The notes under the pieces are model-generated. The model saw only the letters and a program-made list of their open reading frames with translations, was not told the origin of the DNA and made no database searches. A DNA stretch of 64,000 nucleotides from contig NZ_JAYEES010000004.1 of assembly GCF_034653275.1 (NCBI RefSeq), positions 496,001 to 560,000 of the forward strand, read 5' to 3'. Shown here piece by piece: positions 39,539 through 47,805 of this stretch. Source of the DNA: Nitrospirillum sp034653275. GTDB taxonomy: Bacteria; Pseudomonadota; Alphaproteobacteria; Azospirillales; Azospirillaceae. A program made the translations under genes and the position numbers. The first letter of the stretch is position 1. Each line of letters starts with the position of its first letter.

Positions 39539-39572
39539 GCTCGCGCGGGTGCAGGGGGGCTGAATGACGATG

Positions 39573-39899
39573 TCAGTCGGATAGGCCAATCACGAAGGCC
39601 AGGGCGGCCGTCACCTTGGCCATTTGATCACCGGAAAGCCGGCCGATGATGGTGCCCACCCTGTCCCGGCGAACGGTGACGGGCTTGTCCGCCATCACCT
39701 GGGAAGGCGCGCGCAATCCGTTTTCCGCTGATGGTTCGATCATCACCCGGAAGTCGGCCTCGACCAGGCTGGTCGTGAACTGGACCAGCACGACGGACTC
39801 CGTGCTAAGGGGAAGGGCGTCGGTCTGGATGACGAGAGCAGGACGCTGTTTGCCGTAGTCGCCGCTTGCGGCGACGGTCACGACGTCACCGCGCCGCAT
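39573..39899 (-). CDS. mazF: MazF/PemK-type endoribonuclease toxin
   Basis: A 108-residue growth inhibitor expected to cut mRNA. It begins MRRGDVVTVAASGDYGKQRPALVIQTD, the MazF start signature with the Arg/Gly-Asp and KQRPALV motifs, and has VVLVQFTTSLVEA and VMADKPVTVRRDRVGTIIGRL, with a conserved Thr/Arg surface. Complete length. The start overlaps the antitoxin gene by 14 bp. Confidence 0.92.
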   Translation of the reverse strand: MRRGDVVTVAASGDYGKQRPALVIQTDALPLSTESVVLVQFTTSLVEADFRVMIEPSAENGLRAPSQVMADKPVTVRRDRVGTIIGRLSGDQMAKVTAALAFVIGLSD

Positions 39900-40110
39900 C
39901 GTCTGGATCTTCGTTATCGAATTCGCTAACCGCTTCCACCCAGTCCATCGCGGCTTGTTCGTCGGCGTGGTCCAGGCGAGCGGCCTGGGCCGCGATGCGG
40001 GCCTGTACGGTGGTGGAGCGCGCGTTTGGAATAAAGATGCGGACCTCGCGCAGTCCGAGGGCCTTGCGCCGTTCCCGGAATGCCCGCACCCGTGCCGCAG
40101 TCTGAGTCAT
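39886..40110 (-). CDS. mazE: MazE-like antitoxin (DUF3018 type)
   Basis: A 74-residue antitoxin: MTQTAARVRAFRERRKALGLREVRIFIPN, then a basic helix and an acidic tail (AMDWVEAVSEFDNEDPDDAAR) that would bind the toxin. This is the small MazE-like family usually found next to MazF. Start ATG at 40110 with a perfect GGAGG seven nt upstream. That GGAGG is the last part of a 16-bp inverted repeat, so the site would be buried in read-through transcripts. The frame extends to 40158 without a better start. Confidence 0.88.
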   Translation of the reverse strand: MTQTAARVRAFRERRKALGLREVRIFIPNARSTTVQARIAAQAARLDHADEQAAMDWVEAVSEFDNEDPDDAAR

Positions 40111-40115
40111 CGAAA

Positions 40116-40154
40116 CCTCCTGGGCGTTACGCGTGACACGTAACGCCCAGGAGG
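40116..40154. promoter_or_regulatory. 16-bp perfect inverted repeat upstream of mazE
   Basis: Arms 40116-40131 and 40139-40154 (CCTCCTGGGCGTTACG and its complement) with a 7-nt centre. In minus-strand RNA the 3' arm contains the mazE GGAGG. It also sits 28 bp after the GH2 stop, so it may act as operator, terminator-like stem and ribosome-site lock at once. No T run follows. Confidence 0.75.
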
Positions 40155-40182
40155 ACAAGAGCGTGGTGGAGAATCCGACGCT

Positions 40183-42555
40183 TCAGCGCACGGGCAAGCT
40201 GACCGCCGCCAGGCCGGCGCCATCCGCCGTGACGGCGGCGCCCGTGAGGCTGTCGCCCACGCGGATAAGGAAGCTGGCGGTGCCGGCTTCCGTCGGAACA
40301 TGGTCTCGGCTCACCAGCGTCAGGTCGCCGGCAAGGCTCAGGTGGATATCGGTGCCCGTCGTGGGAACCGTGGTGCCGTCGGCATCCACCAGGCGGGCGC
40401 GGACGAACAGCACGTCGTTGTGGCCGGTGGCGGGGGCCACGCCCTGGGTGTCCAGCGACAGTTCCAGGTGGTGGGCGGGACCGGGGGTGCGCACCTGATG
40501 GCGGGCCACCGCGCGATCGCCCCTATAGGCCACGGCCTCCAGTGTTCCGGCCTCGAAACGATCCAGGTGGAAGGTGAAGGGCGGGTGGCGCAGGTGGGTG
40601 GACAGGCGGTCCCGGTCCGGCACCTGGCGGGCGATGACGCGGCCGTTCAGGCGCAGTTCCACGGCGTCGGCGTTGCTGTAGACCTTTACCACCGGGTCGC
40701 TGTCCGCCGTCCAGCGGGATGAGATGTGGACCATGGCGCCGGTGCCGTCGACCCTGGCGTCGCGCTGGCTCATGAAGAAGAAGGCGGCCGGCTTGGGCAG
40801 GCGATCGATGCTGTAGACGCCGGAGGTTTCCAGGTCCGGGGCGTAGCCGCGGTTGTAGTCGAACATGCCCCAATAGCCGTCGCCCACGGCCGGCAGGCCG
40901 AGGTTGTCGTCGTGCGCCTCCTGCACGTTGATCGCCTGTTGCAGTAGGCCCTTCTCCGGGCCGCCCAGTTCCTGCCGGCTGCTGCGTTCCTGGGGCAGCA
41001 GATCGCCCCACCGCCCCTGCTGGAAGCCGGCGTTCATGGCGTAATACTCCCAATCGCCGTATTCGGAGACGATCAGAGGTTTGTTGGGGGCGGCGGCCGG
41101 CGCCTCCTTGCCGGTTTCCGGCAGACGGTGCTGGCGGGCCTGCAGGTAGACATCGTAGGCGCGCGGCATCCAGCCGGCGGAATAGACGCCGGGGCCGGGC
41201 AGTTCCTCATGCACCGCGGCGTGCAGGGCGTCCACCAACTCATCCGCCATGGGGGATTCGTTGAGGGAGCATTCCCAGGCCAGGACGCTGGCGTGGTTGC
41301 GGTCGCGGCGGATCATGTCGCGGCAGGTCCGCACCACCTGGGCCGTGAAGGCCGGATCCCGGGGCGCGTACTGCCAGCCGGGGATGCCGTCCAGCACCAG
41401 CAGCCCCACCTCATCCGCCGCATCCATGAAGGCCGGGTCCTGCGGATAGTGCGACAGGCGGACATAGTCGAAACCGGCGGCCTTGATCAAGCGCGCCTCA
41501 CGCCGGTTGGCCTCGGGCGACAGGGCGTAGCCGACATAGGGGTATTCCTGGTGGCGGTTGACGCCGCGCAGGAAGGTCTTGCGCCCGTTCAGCCACAGCC
41601 CGTCCTTGGTCATGACGATGCTGCGCAGGCCGATGCGGGTGCGGCGGCTGTCCACCACGCTGCCACCCGCCACCACCGCCGTCTCCAGTTCGTACAGCGC
41701 CGGGTCGTCCAGGGACCACAGGCGGGGCCGGGCCACCGACAGATCCTGGGGCAGGGACAGGGCGGCGCCGGCCGCCAGATCCAGGGCGGTGCTAGCTGCC
41801 TGGGCCGTCACCCGTCCGTCGCGCAGCAGGCGCTGGGTGACGGTGAAGCGCTGGCCCGTCGCGGCATCGTTGCGCACCTCCGTCGTCACTGTCAGGTCGG
41901 CGCGGGCGCTGTCGACATGGGTTTGCCGCACGACGATGCCGCCGCCGGCCACGTGGCCGGCCGGCATCTCATCGGTGATGTGCAACGGTGCTCGCACGCT
42001 GAGGGTGGCGCCGCGGTAGAGGCCGCCGTAGGTATTGAAGTCCAAATCCTTCAGCGGCTTCGGCCCTGTCACCGCGTTGTCGCGGTTGTCCAGGTGCACC
42101 ACCACCTCGTTCTCGCCAGCATCGTCCCCGGGCGCTTTCAACCCATCCGTCAGATCCAGGGTGAAGGGCAGGAAGCCGCCCAGGTGGGTGGTCAGGTGCC
42201 GCCCGTTCAGCCAGACGTCGGCCACGTTCATGGCGGCCTCGAAGCGCAGGGTCACCCGCTGGCCCTTCCAGGCCGGATCGGTCTTGAACCGCTTCACATA
42301 AAAGGCGTCGCCCTGCCATTGCGCCCGGCCCGGCGACTGGATGATCCGCGCCTCCAGGTGCGCGGTGTGGGGCAGGCGCACGACTTCCCACGCCCAATCC
42401 GCCGGGGGCAGGGCGTCATGGCCCAGGGCTGGGCCGCTTTCCACCCGATGGAAGCGCCAACCGTCGTTGAAGGGCATGTCGGTGGCGAAGGCGGCGGAGC
42501 TACCCAGCAGCAGGGCCAGGGCGGCGGTGGCGGTCTTCAGCATCGGCTTCAGCAT
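40183..42555 (-). CDS. Secreted glycoside hydrolase family 2 beta-galactosidase
   Basis: A 790-residue exo-glycosidase with signal peptide (ATAALALLLGSSAAFA). The order is jelly-roll, immunoglobulin-like, TIM barrel (LNGRKTFLRGVNRHQEYPYVG), then extra C-terminal domains. Acid/base Glu ~433 is in WECSLNESPM and nucleophile Glu ~498 in IVSEYGDWEYY. It is expected to release galactose from oligosaccharides made by the GH53 enzyme. The ATG at 42555 shares one base with the GH53 stop (TGATG), so translation is coupled; a second ATG at 42543 is possible. Confidence 0.9.
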   Translation of the reverse strand: MLKPMLKTATAALALLLGSSAAFATDMPFNDGWRFHRVESGPALGHDALPPADWAWEVVRLPHTAHLEARIIQSPGRAQWQGDAFYVKRFKTDPAWKGQRVTLRFEAAMNVADVWLNGRHLTTHLGGFLPFTLDLTDGLKAPGDDAGENEVVVHLDNRDNAVTGPKPLKDLDFNTYGGLYRGATLSVRAPLHITDEMPAGHVAGGGIVVRQTHVDSARADLTVTTEVRNDAATGQRFTVTQRLLRDGRVTAQAASTALDLAAGAALSLPQDLSVARPRLWSLDDPALYELETAVVAGGSVVDSRRTRIGLRSIVMTKDGLWLNGRKTFLRGVNRHQEYPYVGYALSPEANRREARLIKAAGFDYVRLSHYPQDPAFMDAADEVGLLVLDGIPGWQYAPRDPAFTAQVVRTCRDMIRRDRNHASVLAWECSLNESPMADELVDALHAAVHEELPGPGVYSAGWMPRAYDVYLQARQHRLPETGKEAPAAAPNKPLIVSEYGDWEYYAMNAGFQQGRWGDLLPQERSSRQELGGPEKGLLQQAINVQEAHDDNLGLPAVGDGYWGMFDYNRGYAPDLETSGVYSIDRLPKPAAFFFMSQRDARVDGTGAMVHISSRWTADSDPVVKVYSNADAVELRLNGRVIARQVPDRDRLSTHLRHPPFTFHLDRFEAGTLEAVAYRGDRAVARHQVRTPGPAHHLELSLDTQGVAPATGHNDVLFVRARLVDADGTTVPTTGTDIHLSLAGDLTLVSRDHVPTEAGTASFLIRVGDSLTGAAVTADGAGLAAVSLPVR

Positions 42556-43958
42556 CAGGGGCCGGCTTTCGCGGTGATGGTGGTGGCGGTGGTGATGGTG
42601 CGGGCGGCGACGCCGTCCTTGGCGCCCGGCAGCAGGGGATGCTCAAACCCTGGGCCGTCGAACAGCTGGTAGTGGACGGTGGCGCCCGGCATGACGCTGG
42701 CGTGGACTTCCACCTGGCCGTCCTTGGCCTGGACCGGGAAGCTGCCGGCGCCGTTGTCCAGGACATCGGCCCAGAAATAAGGCGTGGCGCCGGCGGGCAC
42801 GGCCAGGCGGAAGGTGACCGGCACCGGCGCCGGATAGGCCGCGCCGAGATAATCCCAGCCGGGCAAGGCCGCGTGTTGGGCGCCATAGCCGAACAGGGCG
42901 GCGTTGCCCCAGGTGGTGCCTTCGCCCCAGCGGGTGCGGCACGTGGTGGCCACCCAGTCCGGCGCCCAATAGACCATGCCGATGCCGCCGTTGGCGATGA
43001 CGGTCCGCGTCACGTCCAGCAGGTAGGCCCGCTGTCCCGCCGGCGTGGCCGGATAGGCGGGGTCCAGGCTGTCGTCCCCCAGCACGCTGGGCGACGCGCT
43101 GCTGGGCTCCAGCGTCCACGGGTAGGCCGTTTCCACCAGCAAGACCCGCTTGTCGAAGCGGGCGGCCAGGCGGTTGACGGTGCGGCCCATGATCGTCATC
43201 GGTTGGCGCGACCATTTGCGGTAATAGCTGAAGCCGATGATGTCGAAGTCGGTGACGCCGGCGGCCTCGGCATCGGCGAACCAGGCCTCCAGGTTTTCCG
43301 GCTGGGCCACGTGCAGCATGATCTGGATGGGACGGCCGGTGGCCGCCACCGCTTTCCGTACCGCTCGGATGCCGGCGTTCAGCAGGGCGGCGTTGCGGGT
43401 CCAGCGGATGGGCTTCCCTTCCGTCTTCGGCGCCCGCAGGATATCCCCGTTGGTCTCGTTGCCCACCTGCACCATGTCGGGCGTCAAGCCCTCCGCCGCC
43501 AGGGCCGCCAGCGTGTCGCGGGTGAAATCGTGCACGGCCCGCGCCAGCGCCGCCTGGTCCAGGCCCTCCCACGCCTTCGGGATGGGCTGGTTGTCGCCGT
43601 CGGCCCAGTCGTCGGAATAATGGAAGTCCAGCAGCACCCGCAGACCGGCTTCATGCGCCAGGTGTATGCCGCGCTTCACGTCGGCCAGGGTGCTGTACCG
43701 GGTCCAGTCGGGGTTGTTCCAGAGGCGGATGCGAACCAGGTTGCCGCCGTGCCGGCGCAAAATCCGGAAGGGATTGGCAGCCTGTCCGCTGTCGGTGTAG
43801 ACGGCGCCGCAATCGGCCATCTCATTGGCGAAGGACAGGTCGGCGCCCAGATAGGGTGCCCCCAAGTCGGGCGCCGCCGGGGTGGCCCATGCCAGGGATG
43901 GCGACAGCATCGCGGCCAGGGTGGCCGGCAGCATCCGGCGGGACAGGTATGGAACCAA
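42555..43958 (-). CDS. Secreted GH53 arabinogalactan endo-beta-1,4-galactanase
   Basis: A 467-residue endo-enzyme acting on beta-1,4-galactan (type I arabinogalactan, pectin side chains). GH53 signature: LGADLSFANEMADCG, RIRLWNNP, LLDFHYSDDWADGDNQPIPKAWEG. Acid/base Glu ~168 is in VQVGNETNGD and nucleophile Glu ~276 in LLVETAYPW. About 100 C-terminal residues form an added beta-rich domain, possibly carbohydrate-binding. No ATG gives a complete signal peptide: TTG at 43958 (VPYLSRRMLPATLAAMLSPSLAWA) has GGAAGAGAGG five nt upstream. TTG 43985 and ATG 43934 are alternatives. Confidence 0.9.
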   Translation of the reverse strand: MVPYLSRRMLPATLAAMLSPSLAWATPAAPDLGAPYLGADLSFANEMADCGAVYTDSGQAANPFRILRRHGGNLVRIRLWNNPDWTRYSTLADVKRGIHLAHEAGLRVLLDFHYSDDWADGDNQPIPKAWEGLDQAALARAVHDFTRDTLAALAAEGLTPDMVQVGNETNGDILRAPKTEGKPIRWTRNAALLNAGIRAVRKAVAATGRPIQIMLHVAQPENLEAWFADAEAAGVTDFDIIGFSYYRKWSRQPMTIMGRTVNRLAARFDKRVLLVETAYPWTLEPSSASPSVLGDDSLDPAYPATPAGQRAYLLDVTRTVIANGGIGMVYWAPDWVATTCRTRWGEGTTWGNAALFGYGAQHAALPGWDYLGAAYPAPVPVTFRLAVPAGATPYFWADVLDNGAGSFPVQAKDGQVEVHASVMPGATVHYQLFDGPGFEHPLLPGAKDGVAARTITTATTITAKAGP

Positions 43959-44050
43959 GGCAGCCTCTCTTCCGGGCCAGGGCAATCGCCCTGGAACCCC
44001 CCTCCCAGGGGTGTTCGTTCTTCTAAGACCTGGCCGCAGGCACAGGCGGC

Positions 44051-44083
44051 ATTTTTATCATATAAATAAGATCGTCCTGTCAA
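44051..44083 (-). promoter_or_regulatory. Promoter of the GH53-GH2 operon
   Basis: On the minus strand TTGACA (44083-44078) is followed 15 nt later by TATGAT (44062-44057). The 13-mer ATATGATAAAAAT (44063-44051) is identical to that over the TonB receptor promoter. Confidence 0.6.
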
Positions 44084-44107
44084 CCGCCCTGCCTATCAAC
44101 CGCCCTG
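44080..44107. repeat. 12-nt direct repeat at the glycosidase promoter
   Basis: TCAACCGCCCTG occurs at 44080-44091 and 44096-44107, period 16 bp. The first copy overlaps the -35 box. Likely tandem regulator half-sites, though a chance duplication is possible. Confidence 0.4.
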
Positions 44108-44177
44108 GACGTCCAACGAAAGCGGGGCGGACATCGCTGCCCGCCCCGCCTCCCGTCTCACATCCCGGTGTCCGCGG

Positions 44178-45896
44178 TCACTGCCCCGGGCTGGGCGGGG
44201 TATTGGTGGCCAAGCGCAGGATTTCCGAGGGGATGTCCCGTTCCGGCAGCACCACCTGCACCAGCCAGACATGCCCCCTGTCTTCCTTCACCTCCGCCAG
44301 CACCGCTTCCAGATGTTCCAGCGTGGCGACGCGGGCGGCCTTGGCGCCCAGGGCGCGGGCGAACTCGGCGTATTCCCACTTCGGGATCTTGTTATAGGCG
44401 TTGAAGGGCTGGTCCTCGGTGTATGTGGCCGAGTTGGTCAGCGCCTGCTCGATGCCATAGATGGCGTTCTCCATGATGAAGACGACCGGGTTGCGGCCGT
44501 AATGCGCCATGCTGGAAATGGTCTGCGCCACCATCTGGAAGCCGCCGTCGCCGGCGAACACCACCGGCCGGGCGGCGGGGTCAGCCACCGACAGGCCGAA
44601 CCCGGCGGCCGACGCATAGCCGATGGCGCCCCAAGCCGCCTGGCTGACGAAGCCGTTGGCCCGGTTCACCGGAATGTTGCAGCTGACGTACATGCTGCTG
44701 CTTTCGTCCGGCACCAGGGTCATGTCGGCATCCACCCACGTCTCCATGCGCTTGAAGAAACGGGCGTAGGTGACCAGGTCGGGCGGAAAGGGCTTGTAGT
44801 CCGGGTCGATGGTGGCGGGGCCTTTGGTGGCCCAGGGCTGGCGCGCCGGCTGGTCCTTCATCGCTTGGCCCAGGGCGGCCAGGAAATCGGCCAGCGGCAC
44901 ATCGCTGTAGGTTGCGGCGCCGATGCGCACCGCGTTGTCGTAGGCCACGATCATGGTGGTGAAATCGGCCTGGACGATGCCCTCGTAATCGTCGGTGATC
45001 AGGTCGCCCGTCACCACCAGCAGGTCGGCGTTGGCCACGGTCTGGTACGTCGTGTAGTCCGACGACGGCCCGGTATAGGTGCCGACGAAACCCTCCGCCG
45101 TTTCCGCCAGCACGCTCTTGGCCAGCAGGCTGGTGATGTAGGGGAGGCCGGTCTGGTCGCGCAAGTCGCGGAAGGCGTCCTGCAGGCCGTAGCGCTGAAG
45201 TTCCACGCCGGCCCAGAACAGGGGCTTGGCCGCGGCGGTGATGCGGGCCGCGGCGGCGGCCGCCGCCTGGGTGACGGAGGTCTGGTCGCGGGGCAGCTTG
45301 GGCACGGCCAGCGCCCCCTGCGGCCGGGCGCATTCGGCATCCCACAGGTTGCGCCACAGTTCCAGGTAGACCGGCCGCTTGTAGGCCAGCGCCAGGCCCA
45401 GGGCGCGGTCGATCTCCGCCGGGGCGTGCGCCGCGTCGCGGATGATCTCCGCCGCCACGGTGATGTGCTGGTAGGCGTCGCGGTCGGCGCGGTAGTTGCT
45501 GGTGGCGTGGTGCAGCAGGATCTTGTAGGTGCGGGCGAAGGGCCGGTCGGTCGACGCGGTTCCCGGACTGCCGGAGATGGCCACCACCGGCAGCCGCTCC
45601 ACATACGATCCCGCCACCGGGTTGACCAGGGAGAAGGCGCCCACGCCATAGGTCACGGCGGCGCAGCCGATGCCGCGCAGGCGGGTGTAGGCGTCGGCGG
45701 CGTAGCCCGCCTCCAGCTCGGACCGGCAGCCCAGGCGGGTCAGGGGCGTGTCCGGATTGCGCGCCGGATCGTCGATGTAGTCGAACCAGCGGGCGACATA
45801 GTCGCCGGGCACGGTGAAGACGTCGCGCAAGCCCGCCTCGTGCAAACGTTGGATGAGGTAGTCGCTGACGGTGAAATGGTCGGGCAAGGGGTTCAT
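44178..45896 (-). CDS. ThDP-dependent 2-keto-acid decarboxylase (indolepyruvate/phenylpyruvate type)
   Basis: A 572-residue thiamine-diphosphate enzyme converting a 2-keto acid to an aldehyde and CO2. N-terminal domain FTVSDYLIQRLHEAGLRDVFTVPGDY with catalytic Glu in RLGCRSELEAGYAADAYTR; the pyrimidine/phosphate motif is GDGGFQMVAQTISSMAHYGRNPVVFIMENAIYGIEQ. The HH pair of Pdc-like enzymes is seen in LLHHATSN. Substrate is not readable, but the upstream amino-acid oxidase would supply aromatic or branched keto acids. GGAGGG lies 7 nt before the ATG at 45896. Confidence 0.88.
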   Translation of the reverse strand: MNPLPDHFTVSDYLIQRLHEAGLRDVFTVPGDYVARWFDYIDDPARNPDTPLTRLGCRSELEAGYAADAYTRLRGIGCAAVTYGVGAFSLVNPVAGSYVERLPVVAISGSPGTASTDRPFARTYKILLHHATSNYRADRDAYQHITVAAEIIRDAAHAPAEIDRALGLALAYKRPVYLELWRNLWDAECARPQGALAVPKLPRDQTSVTQAAAAAAARITAAAKPLFWAGVELQRYGLQDAFRDLRDQTGLPYITSLLAKSVLAETAEGFVGTYTGPSSDYTTYQTVANADLLVVTGDLITDDYEGIVQADFTTMIVAYDNAVRIGAATYSDVPLADFLAALGQAMKDQPARQPWATKGPATIDPDYKPFPPDLVTYARFFKRMETWVDADMTLVPDESSSMYVSCNIPVNRANGFVSQAAWGAIGYASAAGFGLSVADPAARPVVFAGDGGFQMVAQTISSMAHYGRNPVVFIMENAIYGIEQALTNSATYTEDQPFNAYNKIPKWEYAEFARALGAKAARVATLEHLEAVLAEVKEDRGHVWLVQVVLPERDIPSEILRLATNTPPSPGQ

Positions 45897-45985
45897 GGCG
45901 GACACCCTCCGGATAGGGGAACGGGGCCGTGGGCGCGATACCCACGGCCGTCGGGCGGGGCGAAGGCGGTTGGCGAAGGCGGGGC

Positions 45986-47695
45986 TCACGGCCCCAGGAT
46001 CGTCTCCGGCAGGCCCGTCAGATACGCGGGCCAGGCCAGGTCGAACTTGTCCTGCAGCACGTGTTCGGCCGTCTGCAGGCACCCTTCGACCCAGCCCTGG
46101 TTGTTGGAATAGGCCTCGCCGCAGATGTAGACCTTCTCCGCCGTCAGGGGTTGGCGGATCTTGGGCATCAGCAGGTTGTAGCGGAAGCCGGCCTTCCATT
46201 CGTGCCAGCCGCCGCCATAGGGGTCGCCCGACCAGTCGTGGTAGATGGCGGAGTAGGGCTGGTCCACGTCCACCAGGCCATGCACCTCCAGGATCTGCTG
46301 GTGGGCGCTGGACACCATGGCGTCGGTGGCGACGCATTCGGCCAGCGGCACCACGCGCTGGTCGTCGCCGGTGGCCGCAGCCTCTTCCTTGGCCAGCGGC
46401 GTCACGTTCTTCGGCCGGCGGCCGATGAAGGGCGGGCCATGCTCCAGGCCCTTCCAGAAGGGGACGGTGGTGATGTCGTTGTAGGACGCCATCAGCAGGG
46501 AACGGGTGTTGCCCTTCTCCCCGCCCGGCTGGTCCTCCTCCGTGCCGAAATAATAGATCTGGCGCACCGGCAGGTCGGTGATGGAGCGGCCGGCCACCAG
46601 GTTCATGGCCCGCCACCACGGATAATCATAGGCCAGCAGCAGCTTGAAGGCGTCCTGGATCAGGACGCTGGACAGCATCTCCTTGACGCCCTTCTGGTCC
46701 CAGCCTTCCCAGTCGATCAGCTCCAGCGAGCGGCGGGGCAGGCCCAGGATGATGTCGCGGGCGTGCACGATCTCGGGCGGCGCCCCTTCCTTGTCCTTGG
46801 TCTCCTCATGCACGCCGCCGAACTCGGTGTTGACCACCCGGCTTTCGGTGACGATGAAGGTCAGCTTGTAATGGCCGTCGGCGTCCTTCTCGATCTTGGC
46901 CAGGCGCCGGTTCATGTGGATCTGGGCGCCCTGCTCGGCCGCCTGCTCTGCCAGGGTCAGGGGCAGGCGCTGATAGCCGCCGGTGATGGCGCGGAAGCCG
47001 TCGGTGTTGGCGTATTCCGTGGCCGGCAGTTGCGCCACCGCGTTGGCGTTTGCGACGTTGGCGTCATAGCCGCCGGCGTCCTTCATGAACTGATAGGCCT
47101 CGGAGCTCAGCGTCTGCGACATCAGGTTCCAGAAGCCGTAGGTGTACAGCGGGTGGCCGTAGACCCGGGTGTCCATCCACTGTTCCAGGGTCAGGTTCTG
47201 GTTGTTGGGCACCAGCAGGTTCATGGCGAAGACCTGAAGGTCGTTCACGGTCTTGCCGCGCTCGTTCCAGCTGAGGTTGTAGGGCACCTGCGCGGGGTCG
47301 GCCTGTTGCTTCACCAGCAGGTGCTTGCCGCGCAGGTAGAGGATGTTCTCCTTCTCGCCGATGGGCTGGCCGTCGGCGCCCTTCTCGGGATTGCCCATGA
47401 GGAAGATGTGGCTGGGCAGGTCCAGCGCCTCGATCAGGTTGCTGACCATGGGCTGGTTGGACGTGGGGTCGTCCTTCTCCGGCACGATGTAGCGCATGCC
47501 GCCCAGCTCCGCCGCCACATTGGGCATGCCGGGAAAGGTCTTGGTGTACAGCCGGCCGCCGATGCGGTCGCTGTATTCGAACAGGGCCACGCGCCGCTTG
47601 TCTTCCTTCAGGCCCTGCGGGCCCGTCAGGCGCCAGGCGCAATAGGTGCCGGCGACGCCGCCGCCAATCACCGCCACGTCCAGGATCTCGCTCAT
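45986..47695 (-). CDS. FAD-dependent L-amino-acid/amine oxidase
   Basis: A 569-residue flavoprotein of the monoamine oxidase/L-amino-acid oxidase family, which turns an amine or amino acid into the imine or keto acid with H2O2. FAD motifs: VAVIGGGVAGTYCAWRL with ERIGGRLYT-like SDRIGGRLYTKTF and GGMRYI, and the C-terminal VYICGEAYSNNQGWVEGCLQTAEHVL. No signal peptide, so cytosolic. GGGAGGAT lies 8 nt before the ATG at 47695. It precedes the keto-acid decarboxylase by 89 bp, suggesting a two-step path from amino acid to aldehyde. Confidence 0.87.
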   Translation of the reverse strand: MSEILDVAVIGGGVAGTYCAWRLTGPQGLKEDKRRVALFEYSDRIGGRLYTKTFPGMPNVAAELGGMRYIVPEKDDPTSNQPMVSNLIEALDLPSHIFLMGNPEKGADGQPIGEKENILYLRGKHLLVKQQADPAQVPYNLSWNERGKTVNDLQVFAMNLLVPNNQNLTLEQWMDTRVYGHPLYTYGFWNLMSQTLSSEAYQFMKDAGGYDANVANANAVAQLPATEYANTDGFRAITGGYQRLPLTLAEQAAEQGAQIHMNRRLAKIEKDADGHYKLTFIVTESRVVNTEFGGVHEETKDKEGAPPEIVHARDIILGLPRRSLELIDWEGWDQKGVKEMLSSVLIQDAFKLLLAYDYPWWRAMNLVAGRSITDLPVRQIYYFGTEEDQPGGEKGNTRSLLMASYNDITTVPFWKGLEHGPPFIGRRPKNVTPLAKEEAAATGDDQRVVPLAECVATDAMVSSAHQQILEVHGLVDVDQPYSAIYHDWSGDPYGGGWHEWKAGFRYNLLMPKIRQPLTAEKVYICGEAYSNNQGWVEGCLQTAEHVLQDKFDLAWPAYLTGLPETILGP

Positions 47696-47764
47696 CCGAT
47701 ATCCTCCCCCCAAGATGGCCCAAGGATGCCGGCCGCACCATGGGGCCGGTGAACCATGGGGGGT

Positions 47765-47789
47765 AGAATACTCGCTATGCGAGCAATCT
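47765..47789. promoter_or_regulatory. Imperfect 25-bp dyad upstream of the oxidase gene
   Basis: Core CTCGC-TAT-GCGAG (47771-47783) with outer AGA/TCT halves, symmetrical at most positions. It lies 70-95 bp upstream of the oxidase start codon on the minus strand. The size and symmetry suit a TetR- or LacI-like operator. Confidence 0.4.
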
Positions 47790-47805
47790 AAAAATCAATG
47801 CTTCG

